From Aliiruegeria haliotis (GTDB lineage Bacteria > Pseudomonadota > Alphaproteobacteria > Rhodobacterales > Rhodobacteraceae), in assembly GCF_003003255.1 (NCBI RefSeq), contig NZ_PVTD01000001.1, positions 496,001-560,000 on the forward strand: DNA of 64,000 bases. The letters run 5' to 3'. How positions within the stretch are numbered: the first letter of the stretch is position 1; every line of letters starts with the position of its first letter. The notes under the pieces are model-generated. The model saw only the letters and a program-made list of their open reading frames with translations. It was not told the origin of the DNA and ran no database searches. Positions 9,000-17,567 of the stretch are shown one piece after another. The translations under genes were made by a program, and so were the position numbers.

Positions 9000-9847
9000 C
9001 AGTGATCTCTTTTCAGGGCGCTCTCATGCCACTTGTGCAGGAGCATGTGGCTGATCAGCGAAAGGGCTGCGAAGATGAAAACACCCATGGCCGCGACCAG
9101 CGACAGGGCGGCGAACATGCGGGCGATGTTGAGCCTGTAGCCGGCTTCCTGGATGCGGAAGGCAAGGCCGGTGCCGACACCGCCGGTACCGGCGACCAGC
9201 TCGGCCACCACGGCGCCGATGAGCGACAGGCCACCCGCGATCTTCAGCCCGCCAAGGAAGTAGGGCAGGGCGGAGGGCAGTTGCAGCATTGTCAGCCGCT
9301 GCCAGCGCGTGGCACCGTAGATCCGGAACAGGTCGCGCAGGTTGTGATCGACGGAGTTCAGCCCCAGCGTGGTCGAGGACAGCACCGGGAAGAAGGCCAC
9401 GAGCCAGGCGCAGAGCAGCATCCCGGCGACCTTGCTGTCGACATAGATGAAGATCAGCGGCGCGATGGAGACCACCGGCGTCACCTGGAGGATCACCGCG
9501 TAGGGGTAGAAGGACATCTCCAGCATCTTCGACTGGTTGAAGAGGATCGCGAGCCCCGCGCCCCCCAGCACCGCCAGCCCCAGCGCCATCAGCGTGATGC
9601 GGCCGGTCAGGATGGCGGAGTCGAACAGGATGTCCCAGTCGCCGGTCAGGCTGTCCCAGACATTGCGCGGGCTGGGGAGGATGTAGTGCGGGATCGCGTT
9701 CGCCGTCACGATCCAGTCCCAGGTCACCAGCGTGACGAACATTACCACGATGGGCATCGTCCAGCGGGCAACCCGCTCGATCTGCCGTTTGCGGATGCGC
9801 CGGGCTTCTTCGGTATCGATTTCGGGGATGGTGTCGGCAACGCTCAT
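8999..9847 (-). CDS. ABC transporter permease, NitT/TauT (SsuC/ThiX-like) type
   Basis: 282-aa inner-membrane protein with about six hydrophobic segments and the EAA-type loop typical of BPD_transp_1 permeases (around residues 180-205: LFRIYGATRWQRLTMLQLPS, ending just before a GG-containing helix). The real start is the ATG at 9847 overlapping the ATPase stop codon; the long open frame upstream is antisense noise from the ATPase gene. It forms the channel of the importer with the ATPase (9844-10644) and the binding protein (10745-11737). Related systems carry nitrate, sulfonates, pyrimidines or riboflavin. Confidence 0.92.
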   Translation of the reverse strand: MSVADTIPEIDTEEARRIRKRQIERVARWTMPIVVMFVTLVTWDWIVTANAIPHYILPSPRNVWDSLTGDWDILFDSAILTGRITLMALGLAVLGGAGLAILFNQSKMLEMSFYPYAVILQVTPVVSIAPLIFIYVDSKVAGMLLCAWLVAFFPVLSSTTLGLNSVDHNLRDLFRIYGATRWQRLTMLQLPSALPYFLGGLKIAGGLSLIGAVVAELVAGTGGVGTGLAFRIQEAGYRLNIARMFAALSLVAAMGVFIFAALSLISHMLLHKWHESALKRDH

Positions 9848-10644
9848 GCGGCATCTCCCATGGCTTCGTGGAGGGCGTCCGAGGCTGCGCGGCAATGCGC
9901 GGCGTAGTCGGCAGAGGTGCGGAAATCCTCGTCGCGGGGGTAAGGTTCGTCCACCTGCACCTCCCGGATGACCCGTCCCGGACGCGCCGCCATCACCACG
10001 ATCCGGTCGGAGAGGAACACGGATTCGAACACCGAGTGGGTGACGAAGATCACCGTGCAGCCGATCTTCTGCTTCAGTTCCAGCAGGTCGTTGTTCAGCT
10101 TGAACCGCGTGATCTCGTCGAGTGCCGCGAAGGGCTCGTCCATCAGGATCAGGCGGGGATGGGTGACCATGGCGCGGGCGATGGAGACGCGCATCTTCAT
10201 GCCGCCCGACAGCTCCCGCGGGTAGGAATTGGCGAATTTGCCAAGGCCGACGAGGTCCAGCGCCTCCTTCACGTCGTCGCGCACCGAGCTGTGGGACTTG
10301 CCCCGCAACCGGAACGGAAGCGACACATTCTGCGCCACTGTTGCCCAGGGCATGAGCGTCGGTTCCTGGAAGACGACGCCGAGGTCGCCCCTGTGCTGCC
10401 CGCCTTCCCAGTCGATACGGCCGGCGGTCGGCTGCATCAGCCCCGCGATCAGCCGCAGCGCGGTGGACTTGCCGCAGCCGGAGGGACCGAGCAGCGAGAT
10501 GAAATCGCCCTCGTTCACGTCGAGGTGCATGCCGCGCAGCGCGACGACATCGCCGCCGAAAACCTTGTCGACCCGGTCCATGGTCAACAGGCGCGGACGT
10601 TCGTTGAGCGGCGCAAGCGCGCCGGGAGTGGTGACGAGGCTCAT
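9844..10644 (-). CDS. ABC transporter ATP-binding protein, NitT/TauT type
   Basis: 266-aa ATPase. Walker A is GPSGCGKST (about residue 53), Q-loop VVFQEPTLMPWATV, signature LSGGMKMRVSIARA, Walker B LILMDEPFAALDE and the H-loop FVTHS. Length and Q-loop sequence match the SsuB/TauB/ThiZ group. It is followed by the permease with ATGA coupling and preceded, after a 100-nt spacer, by the binding protein, giving the usual binding protein-ATPase-permease order. Confidence 0.95.
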   Translation of the reverse strand: MSLVTTPGALAPLNERPRLLTMDRVDKVFGGDVVALRGMHLDVNEGDFISLLGPSGCGKSTALRLIAGLMQPTAGRIDWEGGQHRGDLGVVFQEPTLMPWATVAQNVSLPFRLRGKSHSSVRDDVKEALDLVGLGKFANSYPRELSGGMKMRVSIARAMVTHPRLILMDEPFAALDEITRFKLNNDLLELKQKIGCTVIFVTHSVFESVFLSDRIVVMAARPGRVIREVQVDEPYPRDEDFRTSADYAAHCRAASDALHEAMGDAA

Positions 10645-10744
10645 GGAATTCCGTTCGGTCCTGCGGGAGGGCGGGGTGGCCCGCGCCTCCGGTCAGTGGT
10701 GCGGCGAGACACATGGCCGTCCCGCCGCGTGGTCATGTCAGGGG

Positions 10745-11737
10745 CTATTTCTTCAGGTCCAGCCCGACGCCCTTGTTGGCAAAGGAAGTGTCCAGGGCGG
10801 CTTTCCAGTCCAGCCCGTCCTCGATCACGCCGGCGGCGACCATCTTGGCATAGAAGTCACCGACCTTCTCCTCGGTGATCGCGCCGATGCCGAGCGTCTC
10901 CGCGTCGCCGGAATCCGCGATGCCGTTGGCCTTCATCTTCTCGATGGCGAAGGCGATCTTCTCGTCGGTCATGTCCGGGTTATCGGCCTTGATCATGTCG
11001 TTGGCGGCGGCATTGTCGCCGTACAGGTAGTTGTACCACCCCTTGATCGAACCATCGACAAAACAGCTCACCACCTCCGGTTTGGTCTCGATCGTGTTCT
11101 TCATGGTTTCGATCGTGGTGGCGTAGGTGGAGTATCCCGCATCGGCGATCAGGAAGACATTGGGAGTGAACCCGCCTTCTTTTTCAATGACGTAGGGCTC
11201 GGAGCTCAGGTAACCCTGCATGCCGACCGTCTTGTCGGCGAGGAAGGGCGCGGGGTTGAATGTGTAGGGTTTGCGCTGCTCCACGGTAAAGCCGTATTCG
11301 GCAATCATCCACTGGTAGTAGCTGGCGAAACCATTGTCGCCGATGAGCAGCGTCAGGTCCTTCAGGTCCTCCCAGCTGTCGGCCTCTCCGGGGTGGGCGA
11401 TGATCACCTGCGGATGCTTCTGGAAGATCGCGGCGACGGAGACGACCGGGATGCCTTCCTTGACTGCGTTGAAGGCTTGCAGCATGTCGCCGCCCATGTG
11501 GAAATCGATCTTGCCGGCCATCATCAGTGCGCGATTGTTCACCTGCGGCCCGCCCGGAAGGATCTCCACGTCGAGACCGCATTCGGCGTAGGTGCCATCG
11601 GCGACAGACTGGTAGAAGCCGCCGTGCTCGGCCTGGGCAAGCCAGTTGGTGCCGTAGGTCGCTTTCACGTTTTCGGCGCCGGCCGTTGTGGCGGCGAGTG
11701 CGAGCAGGGCGGAGACCGCCGTCGTCATGTGGTTCAT
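10745..11737 (-). CDS. ABC substrate-binding protein, NMT1/THI5-like
   Basis: 330-aa periplasmic binding protein and first gene of the nine-gene operon. The N-terminus (MNHMTTAVSALLALAATTAG AEN) is a signal peptide with a likely AGA cleavage site. The mature part begins TNWLAQAEHGGFYQS, the pattern of the NMT1/THI5 family, whose members bind pyrimidine precursors, riboflavin-like or sulfonate ligands. Start at 11737 is chosen because it begins a clean signal peptide and has GGGGAA about 8 nt upstream; an upstream ATG at 11770 would add a polar extension before the signal. Ligand identity is unknown; together with the deaminase-like gene a pyrimidine or related ring is the best guess. Confidence 0.9.
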   Translation of the reverse strand: MNHMTTAVSALLALAATTAGAENVKATYGTNWLAQAEHGGFYQSVADGTYAECGLDVEILPGGPQVNNRALMMAGKIDFHMGGDMLQAFNAVKEGIPVVSVAAIFQKHPQVIIAHPGEADSWEDLKDLTLLIGDNGFASYYQWMIAEYGFTVEQRKPYTFNPAPFLADKTVGMQGYLSSEPYVIEKEGGFTPNVFLIADAGYSTYATTIETMKNTIETKPEVVSCFVDGSIKGWYNYLYGDNAAANDMIKADNPDMTDEKIAFAIEKMKANGIADSGDAETLGIGAITEEKVGDFYAKMVAAGVIEDGLDWKAALDTSFANKGVGLDLKK

Positions 11738-12250
11738 GGAAATGTTCCCCGTTGCGAGTTTTGCCCGCACGTTATGAAGAGGAAATCGTTTTCTGAACCA
11801 GTTGGCCCTGTCAGCGATGCACCGGACGCGTCAAAAAGGCGGCTTTGTGTGCGCAAATTTGGGCACTTGCCTAAAAGCAGGGCGGTTCTCCGGGTGTCTC
11901 GCCGGGAATCGGTCGCGGGCGACAGGATCGACGGAAAGGTGCGCCAACGGTCTGCGACCGATCCTGATCCGTGGGGAGTATCACCGAGCGGCAATCCGGG
12001 CGACAGGCCCGCCGAACCTGCGCAGGGGGCGCGTGGTTGGGTGCGGGTCTGCGCCCGTCGTCGCAGAGGGGCAATGCGGCAGAAATGCCTCACCTGCCGC
12101 GGGGCCGCATTGCCATCTGGCGGATTCCCGGCGATGACCACGAACGGGCGGCCGATTGCCAATCGCCCCGCGGGATCGGGACACCGGTGGCTGCCAATGC
12201 CCTCTAATTGGGCGGCATGGGCATACGGTGCAACAGACAAGGGAACGCCT
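11738..12250. other. intergenic region between divergent transporter genes
   Basis: About 510 bp separating the ABC operon (minus) from the TauE/SafE gene (plus). No reading frame here has a protein-like composition on either strand. The promoter of the operon must lie here; AT-rich bases just upstream of 11737 (about 11770-11800) are the likeliest place, but I see no clear operator or -35/-10 pair. Confidence 0.5.
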
Positions 12251-12991
12251 ATGGATTTCTGGATCGTGGCCGGGCTGGCCGCCTTTCTCATGGGGTTATC
12301 CAAAGGTGGAGTGCCGATGATCGCCATGCTCTCGGTGCCGATCATGTCGCTCTACATGGAGCCGGCGCTGGCGGCCGGGCTGCTGCTGCCGATCTACAAT
12401 ATCGCCGACCTCCATGCGATCTACCTGTTCCGAAAGGCCTTTTCGCTCCGGATCCTGAAGATCATGTTGCCGGGCGCCGTTGTCGGTATTTTCACCGGCT
12501 ACATGGCCGTCGCCTATGTCCCGCCCGATTTCGCCAAACTGCTGGTGGCGGCGATCGGCCTGTCCTACCTCTTCAATGCCCTGCGCAACCGCCTGCGGGC
12601 GCGGGAGGTGCCGCCACGGGATGCGGATGTGCCGCGCGGGCTGATCTGGGGCGCGTTGGCCGGGCTTGCGAGCTATATCAGCCACGCCGGAGGCCCGCCG
12701 TTCCAAGCCTATGTCCTGCCGCAGAAACTCGACAAGATGGTCTACCTCGGGACCACGACGATCTTTTTCACGGTGGTGAACGCGATGAAGGTGCCGCCCT
12801 TCATCCTCGCGGGCCAGATCACTATGGACTCGTTCCTGCAGGCGATCTGGCTTGCTCCGTTGGCTTTGCTTGGCGCCGGAAGCGGGGCGGTGATTGCGCG
12901 GATGTTGTCGGACCGCGTGTTCTTCATCCTGATCGAGGTCGCGCTAGCGGCCGTCTCCTTCAAACTGCTGTTCGAGGTATTCTGGGGATAG
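12251..12991 (+). CDS. TauE/SafE-family sulfite/anion exporter
   Basis: 246-aa integral membrane protein of the TauE/SafE (PF01925) family. It has seven or eight hydrophobic segments, opens with FWIVAGLAAFLMGLSKGG (the family's first helix and conserved G-x-x-K-G turn), and carries the second-repeat motif GLASYISHAGGPPFQAYVLP. The ATG at 12251 follows AAGGGAA by a few bases and gives a full-length protein; the long in-frame extension upstream is out-of-frame antisense sequence. Members export sulfite, sulfoacetate or other organic anions, or import them. It is transcribed divergently from the ABC operon and may handle an anionic by-product of that pathway, but this is only positional. Confidence 0.88.
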   Translation: MDFWIVAGLAAFLMGLSKGGVPMIAMLSVPIMSLYMEPALAAGLLLPIYNIADLHAIYLFRKAFSLRILKIMLPGAVVGIFTGYMAVAYVPPDFAKLLVAAIGLSYLFNALRNRLRAREVPPRDADVPRGLIWGALAGLASYISHAGGPPFQAYVLPQKLDKMVYLGTTTIFFTVVNAMKVPPFILAGQITMDSFLQAIWLAPLALLGAGSGAVIARMLSDRVFFILIEVALAAVSFKLLFEVFWG

Positions 12992-13280
12992 CCCGCCACG
13001 TGCTTCATGCGGCCCGCGGACCGTCGGTCAGGTCCGTGCGACCGGGGCGATCCGCGTGCCCCTACATTGTTGCAGTTTCGCAACGTGACGTTGGGTCATG
13101 AAGCTCGACGCCAGGGGGAATCCCTCGGATCCGGCGCCACCCGGTCTATTATGACGTCTGGCAAACTGCGGCGTGCGGGCGCCGGTCTATTCTGTTTGCG
13201 GATGGACCGGCCCGCCGCCGGGATGCAAGGGGCCGGTTTGTCCGGACCCGATGTTTTGACAACTGACTCGGACGACCATT

Positions 13281-14927
13281 GTGACAATCTACATTTCCCC
13301 TGCAGAAGCCGGTGCTTACACGGTTTACCTCGAGTTCGACTACAACGTGACCCCGACGCCGGCCGTGAACCCGCCGTTCGATGCCTATGGCGGTACGCAG
13401 ACGATCGCGGGCGTGACGCTTTCGGGAAATCCCTACGGCGTCACCTATGTGGCGAGCTATCCGAACGGAACCGGGTATTACGAGCGATTGGTGAAGCGCT
13501 ATCATCTGGAGAGACCGGCCGATTTCGACGAGTTTGCAACCGCCGTAGTGAGGGTTGGAGCGTCGTTCCAGACCAAGTATGCCGTGGGCGACATGGATCT
13601 GAGGGCACTGGCGGCCACCGGTGTCCCCGGTGACGCGTTCGTCATTGGCAGTCCCGGCGATCCGGGCAATCCCGGCACGGGCCCGGGAACAGATCCCGGC
13701 ACGGACCCGGGCGACGATTTGCGAGACAAGATCGATTTCGATGCGTTGTCCGACAAGTTCGCGGCAGGGGATCCTTCGTGGTCGGCGGAATTGCCCAAGC
13801 TCCAGCTGCCCAGCAACGGACGATCCGGAGAGGCACTTGGCACGGCTCTCGCGGGGGCATTGCTGAACTACCTCGACGATCTGGGAAGGTATGGCGTCGG
13901 ACGCGGCTACGACGAGATGCAGGACCGGTTGGAGCGAAAGGAAAACCTCCTGCAAGACTATCTCGGCAAGGCGTTGGACTTCGTCTTCGGCTCTCCGACA
14001 CGGGATCTGAGAGCCGAGCTGGAAGGTGGAGAAGCCAGCTACCGCGACCATGAAAAGGCTTGGCGCAAGGCAAAAATCGAATCCCTGCCCGGCGACGCGC
14101 TGGACGACGGGCTCAAGGATCTCGGAGTGTCCGACAGCGCGCGACTGCTCCTGAAGGAACTCTCCGTGTCGCAGCACGAGGAAAATTCGGTTTTCGCCGA
14201 TTTCGGCCGCACGTTCCGGGCCCTCGTGGCCAGCGGCGAAGGGATGACAGCGGTCATCGGCGAACGAATGCGGAAGGTCGTCGGCTCCGGCTACGATGAC
14301 CTCGTTGTCAACGACGACGAGAAATTTGGTGGCGGCGTCGACCGGATCCAGCTCGGCAAGGGGGCGGATGTCTTCTATGACGGGAATGGCCGCTCCAAGG
14401 TTCTAGGCGGGTCCGGCAATGACGAGATCTATACCTACGGCGGCGCCGACACGGTCATCGGCGGAAATGGGGGCGACGTGGTGCTTACCGGTGGCGGCAA
14501 GGACTCCCTGTCGGGCGGGCGCGGCCCTGACCTGCTGGACGGCGGGCGCGGCAGTGATCTGCTCAAGGGCGGCGCCGGTGCCGACACGATACTCGCCGGA
14601 GCAGGCCAGGACCTGCTCAATGGCGGCGGCGGTCGGGACCGGATGCTTGGCGGCGACGGCCGGGACACGCTTCGCGGCGGCGGCGGAAATGACCGGCTTT
14701 TTGGAGGCGCGGGAGGCGATGTGTTCGTCTTTCAGCGGCACGCCGGGCGGGACTGGGTGAAGGATTTCGAACAGGGCAGGGACAAGGTACAGGTCAATGG
14801 CGCCGATTTCCGGGATCTCTCTTTCGAGCGGCTCGGGTTCCACACTGTCGTGCACTGGAAAGACGAAGAAATCGTCATCGAGGGCGTCCTCCCGCGGGAA
14901 CTGTCGGCGGACGATTTCCTGTTTTGA
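13281..14927 (+). CDS. RTX calcium-binding protein with unknown N-terminal region
   Basis: 548-aa protein starting at GTG. Residues 1-110 are a globular region with no recognised domain. Around 117-138 is a Gly-Pro-Asp linker (GNPGTGPGTDPGTDPG). Residues 145-350 are largely helical and charged. Residues 370-490 contain about eleven tandem GGxGxDxLx nonapeptides (e.g. GGAGADTILAGAGQDLLNGG), the calcium-binding RTX beta-roll. The last 60 residues (DVFVFQRHAGRDWVKDFEQG through to the end) are the usual RTX C-terminal cap that carries the type I secretion signal. There is no Sec signal peptide. It is therefore probably exported by a type I system not present in this window; its enzymatic or adhesive role is unknown. 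Confidence 0.85.
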   Translation: MTIYISPAEAGAYTVYLEFDYNVTPTPAVNPPFDAYGGTQTIAGVTLSGNPYGVTYVASYPNGTGYYERLVKRYHLERPADFDEFATAVVRVGASFQTKYAVGDMDLRALAATGVPGDAFVIGSPGDPGNPGTGPGTDPGTDPGDDLRDKIDFDALSDKFAAGDPSWSAELPKLQLPSNGRSGEALGTALAGALLNYLDDLGRYGVGRGYDEMQDRLERKENLLQDYLGKALDFVFGSPTRDLRAELEGGEASYRDHEKAWRKAKIESLPGDALDDGLKDLGVSDSARLLLKELSVSQHEENSVFADFGRTFRALVASGEGMTAVIGERMRKVVGSGYDDLVVNDDEKFGGGVDRIQLGKGADVFYDGNGRSKVLGGSGNDEIYTYGGADTVIGGNGGDVVLTGGGKDSLSGGRGPDLLDGGRGSDLLKGGAGADTILAGAGQDLLNGGGGRDRMLGGDGRDTLRGGGGNDRLFGGAGGDVFVFQRHAGRDWVKDFEQGRDKVQVNGADFRDLSFERLGFHTVVHWKDEEIVIEGVLPRELSADDFLF

Positions 14928-14975
14928 CGCAGAAGCGCGGTTGCGTGCCCCGGCGGGCGGCACTGACAGCCGGGA

Positions 14976-15854
14976 TCACGGTTGCAGGAAGGTTATTCCC
15001 GGCATTTCGGCGATGACGGAGAGCTCGGCTTCGTAGCGGTCGGTCAGCGCGGTGACCCGCGCGGCGTCCCATCCGGGCAGATCGTATTCGACCTCCACCG
15101 CATCTTCCCGGGCGAACTTGTCGAGAAACGCGGAGATCACCCGATGGCGATGCTCCCGCGTTCGAGGCGGGTGGGCTTCGAGGTAACGTTCCATCCGCGT
15201 CACGCCCTCGGCGGACATGAGGGTCGCCAAAAAGTCGGTGCTGCCCTCCAGATCGGTGCCCGGCGCGGGGGCGGCCAGCGTTTCGAGCACGTCGGTCCAG
15301 ATCAACGGCGTGTCCTCGTTCGCCCAGATCGTCACCGGGCAATCGGGTACCGCCGCGCGGAACCGCTCGATCATGTCGATCCAGGAGATCTCCTCCGGCT
15401 CGATCCTGGCCAGAAATTCTCCGAAGCTCTCCTTGTCGGCAAACCTGGCCTGCATCGCGGGGATCAGCGTGGCCGGGTTCCGGAGCGCGAAGGCAAATTC
15501 CGCCGGGTGATCGGGAAACAGGTTGCGGATCCACGGCGCCCGTTCGCCAGCAAGCGGATAGAGCACATTGCCGTCGATGGCGCGCTGCGGCACGCACAGG
15601 AAGCTGTCGTTGGAGAAGATCAACCGCTCGGGGTGATCGACATCGGTGACTGCGTCCAGAACCTGTTCCTGCATCCGGGTATCGGCCACCGCGCCGCGCA
15701 AATGGATCATCGCTTGCCGCAGCACCGGCCGGAAGCGGCCCGGAAGCGAAACAACGGTGCCCTGCCGGGCGAGCGTGTCGGCATTCCTGAGAAGGCAGCG
15801 CAGGGCGCGGTCCTCGTCGGTGCAATGCAGACCGATGTGGTAGATGACCTTCAT
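14976..15854 (-). CDS. conserved protein of unknown function, possibly sulfotransferase-like
   Basis: 292-aa soluble protein beginning MKVIYHIGLHCTDEDRALR. It resembles a group of roseobacter proteins of similar length that I recall only as uncharacterised. The opening strand-turn-helix (YHIGLHCTDED) is reminiscent of sulfotransferase-fold proteins, which start with a similar IGxHKTGTT loop, but here the P-loop-like residues are absent. No signal peptide or membrane segment. It is convergent with the RTX gene, their stops 48 bp apart. Function unknown; the sulfotransferase comparison is weak. Confidence 0.7.
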   Translation of the reverse strand: MKVIYHIGLHCTDEDRALRCLLRNADTLARQGTVVSLPGRFRPVLRQAMIHLRGAVADTRMQEQVLDAVTDVDHPERLIFSNDSFLCVPQRAIDGNVLYPLAGERAPWIRNLFPDHPAEFAFALRNPATLIPAMQARFADKESFGEFLARIEPEEISWIDMIERFRAAVPDCPVTIWANEDTPLIWTDVLETLAAPAPGTDLEGSTDFLATLMSAEGVTRMERYLEAHPPRTREHRHRVISAFLDKFAREDAVEVEYDLPGWDAARVTALTDRYEAELSVIAEMPGITFLQP

Positions 15855-15998
15855 GGACGCTCGATGCCCTCCGTTGCCGCCTCTGCGGGGGCGGTTTCAC
15901 GGCACCCTATCCGTGCGGCGGTCGGTGGGTAAACTGCAATCGGCCAGCCCTCGGGAATTCAACGGCATTTGTGGTTGTTGGGTCGTCCGGCGCGCGGC

Positions 15999-17183
15999 TC
16001 AGCGGGTGACGAGCAGCCGCTCCAGCCCGTGGATGTGATAGACCGGCGCGTAGCGGGGCGGTTCGACAAGGCGCAGGCCGGGGCAGGCGGCGAACAGCGC
16101 GGGCAGGGTGCGGGCCAGCTCCAGCCGGGCCAGCGGCGCCCCGATGCAGAAATGCAGGCCCGCCCCGAAACTGGCATTGGTCGTGACGGGGCGGTCGGGA
16201 TCGAACCGGTCGGGGTCGGGGAACGCCTCCGGGTCCCGGTTGGCCGACGCCAGAAGGCAGGCCACCTGTTCGCCACGCCGGAAGCTGTGCCCGAAGAGGT
16301 CGATATCCTCGTAGGCATAGCGAGTGAAAAGGTGGAGCGGCGGGTCGTGGCGCAGCACTTCCTCCACCAGCGTGGGCAGCCGGGCGGCATCCTGCGTGAC
16401 GGTGCCGAGCCCCTGTTCAAGGATCGTCTTGATCCCGTTTCCGAACGTGTGCACCGTGGCTTCGTGCCCGGCGTTCAGCAACAGGATGATCGTGGCGACA
16501 AGCTCGTCGGAGGACAGTCGGTCGCCGTCATCCTCCTCAGCCGCGATGAGGTGGCTGAGAAGATCCGCGCGCGGGTTGGCCCGACGGTCAGCCAGGACAC
16601 CTTCGAGCCAGTGGCGGAAGGCCAGTGTCGCGGCAACGGCTTCGTCCTCCATCTGCCGGGTGCGGCCGGCCTGGTACATGCCGACCATGGCGTTGGACCA
16701 GCACAGAAGGTCATCGGTGCGATCTTCCGGCACCCCAAGCAGGCGGGCGATCACCGTGACGGGCAGGGGGCGTGCCAGCGCATCCAGAAGGTCGAAGGGA
16801 CCATCCGGAATCCCGGCAAGAAGCTGCGCGGCGATGGCATCGATATCGGGGACCAGTGCATTGATCCGGGCCGTTGTGAAGGCCCGCACCACCAGCCCGC
16901 GCAGACGGGTGTGCCGGGGCGGCTCCAGTTCGAGCATCGAATGCGCCTCGAGGTCGTAGAACGGTTGCAGGTGGGGCGGGATGTCGGGCGAGACTTCCGG
17001 GGGCACCTCGCGGCCGAAGCGGCGATCGCGCAGGATCGCATTGCAGGCCGCGTGGGTCGTGGCCGCGACCATGCCGTACTCCTCCCAGAAGACCAGGTCG
17101 CCCGACGCGCGAGCGCGGGCATAAAACGGGTAGGGGTCCTGCACGAAGGCCGGATCGGTCGGGGATTGGCTTAGGCGGTGCAT
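15999..17183 (-). CDS. cytochrome P450
   Basis: 394-aa soluble bacterial P450. The haem-binding motif FGAGLHFCIGAPLARLE places the thiolate Cys at about residue 346. The I-helix oxygen-activation site reads LLNAGHEATV, where the usual acid-Thr pair is E-T-less (E-A-T), and the K-helix ExxR is EEVLRHDPP. The start at 17183 gives the expected short N-terminus; the longer open frame upstream is low-complexity antisense sequence. The active-site Thr after E is displaced by an Ala (GHEAT), which is common in this family. No ferredoxin or ferredoxin reductase is adjacent, so its redox partners lie elsewhere. Substrate unknown. Confidence 0.92.
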   Translation of the reverse strand: MHRLSQSPTDPAFVQDPYPFYARARASGDLVFWEEYGMVAATTHAACNAILRDRRFGREVPPEVSPDIPPHLQPFYDLEAHSMLELEPPRHTRLRGLVVRAFTTARINALVPDIDAIAAQLLAGIPDGPFDLLDALARPLPVTVIARLLGVPEDRTDDLLCWSNAMVGMYQAGRTRQMEDEAVAATLAFRHWLEGVLADRRANPRADLLSHLIAAEEDDGDRLSSDELVATIILLLNAGHEATVHTFGNGIKTILEQGLGTVTQDAARLPTLVEEVLRHDPPLHLFTRYAYEDIDLFGHSFRRGEQVACLLASANRDPEAFPDPDRFDPDRPVTTNASFGAGLHFCIGAPLARLELARTLPALFAACPGLRLVEPPRYAPVYHIHGLERLLVTR

Positions 17184-17567
17184 TCCTGTCTGGTGGCCGG
17201 AAAGTTGCGGTTTGGCAAGGCCCGGGGAGGTCCGGCTGCCCCATGTGCGGTGGACATCGGGAGAGGTCGACAGGGCCGGGCGGGTCCATGGGGTCGGCAC
17301 AACCAGTCTGCGCGCGGGAAGGACGCCGAGGCGTGCCAACACCCCTATGGCGACCTCCGTGCGGGCTGCGTGCGACCGATGGAATGGACCCGCCGGGCGG
17401 CATCGACGCGGTGGTGGCAGGGCAAGGTCCGGGCCACGCCGTGGCGAGTGGCAATGACGCTGGCAGCCCCGCAGGCAGACGGGCCATCGCACCAACCCGA
17501 CGTGTCCGTTCGTCGGGTTTCCTTCCCGGCCGGGCCCTTCTAGAGTGAGCCTTCAGGAGGACCGCCC
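17184..17567. other. intergenic region upstream of dctB
   Basis: About 380 bp between divergent P450 and dctB genes. No convincing reading frame. It ends with a strong ribosome binding site (CAGGAGG at 17554-17560) for the GTG start of dctB; no promoter could be assigned. Confidence 0.5.

Noticed and set aside
10229-12991. 920-codon open frame on the plus strand across the ABC operon
   Set aside because: Only the last 246 codons (TauE/SafE) look like protein; the rest is antisense to the ATPase and binding-protein genes.
13069-13084. Short hairpin GTTGC/GCAAC upstream of the RTX gene
   Set aside because: Five-base arms are expected by chance and no T-run or other feature supports it.
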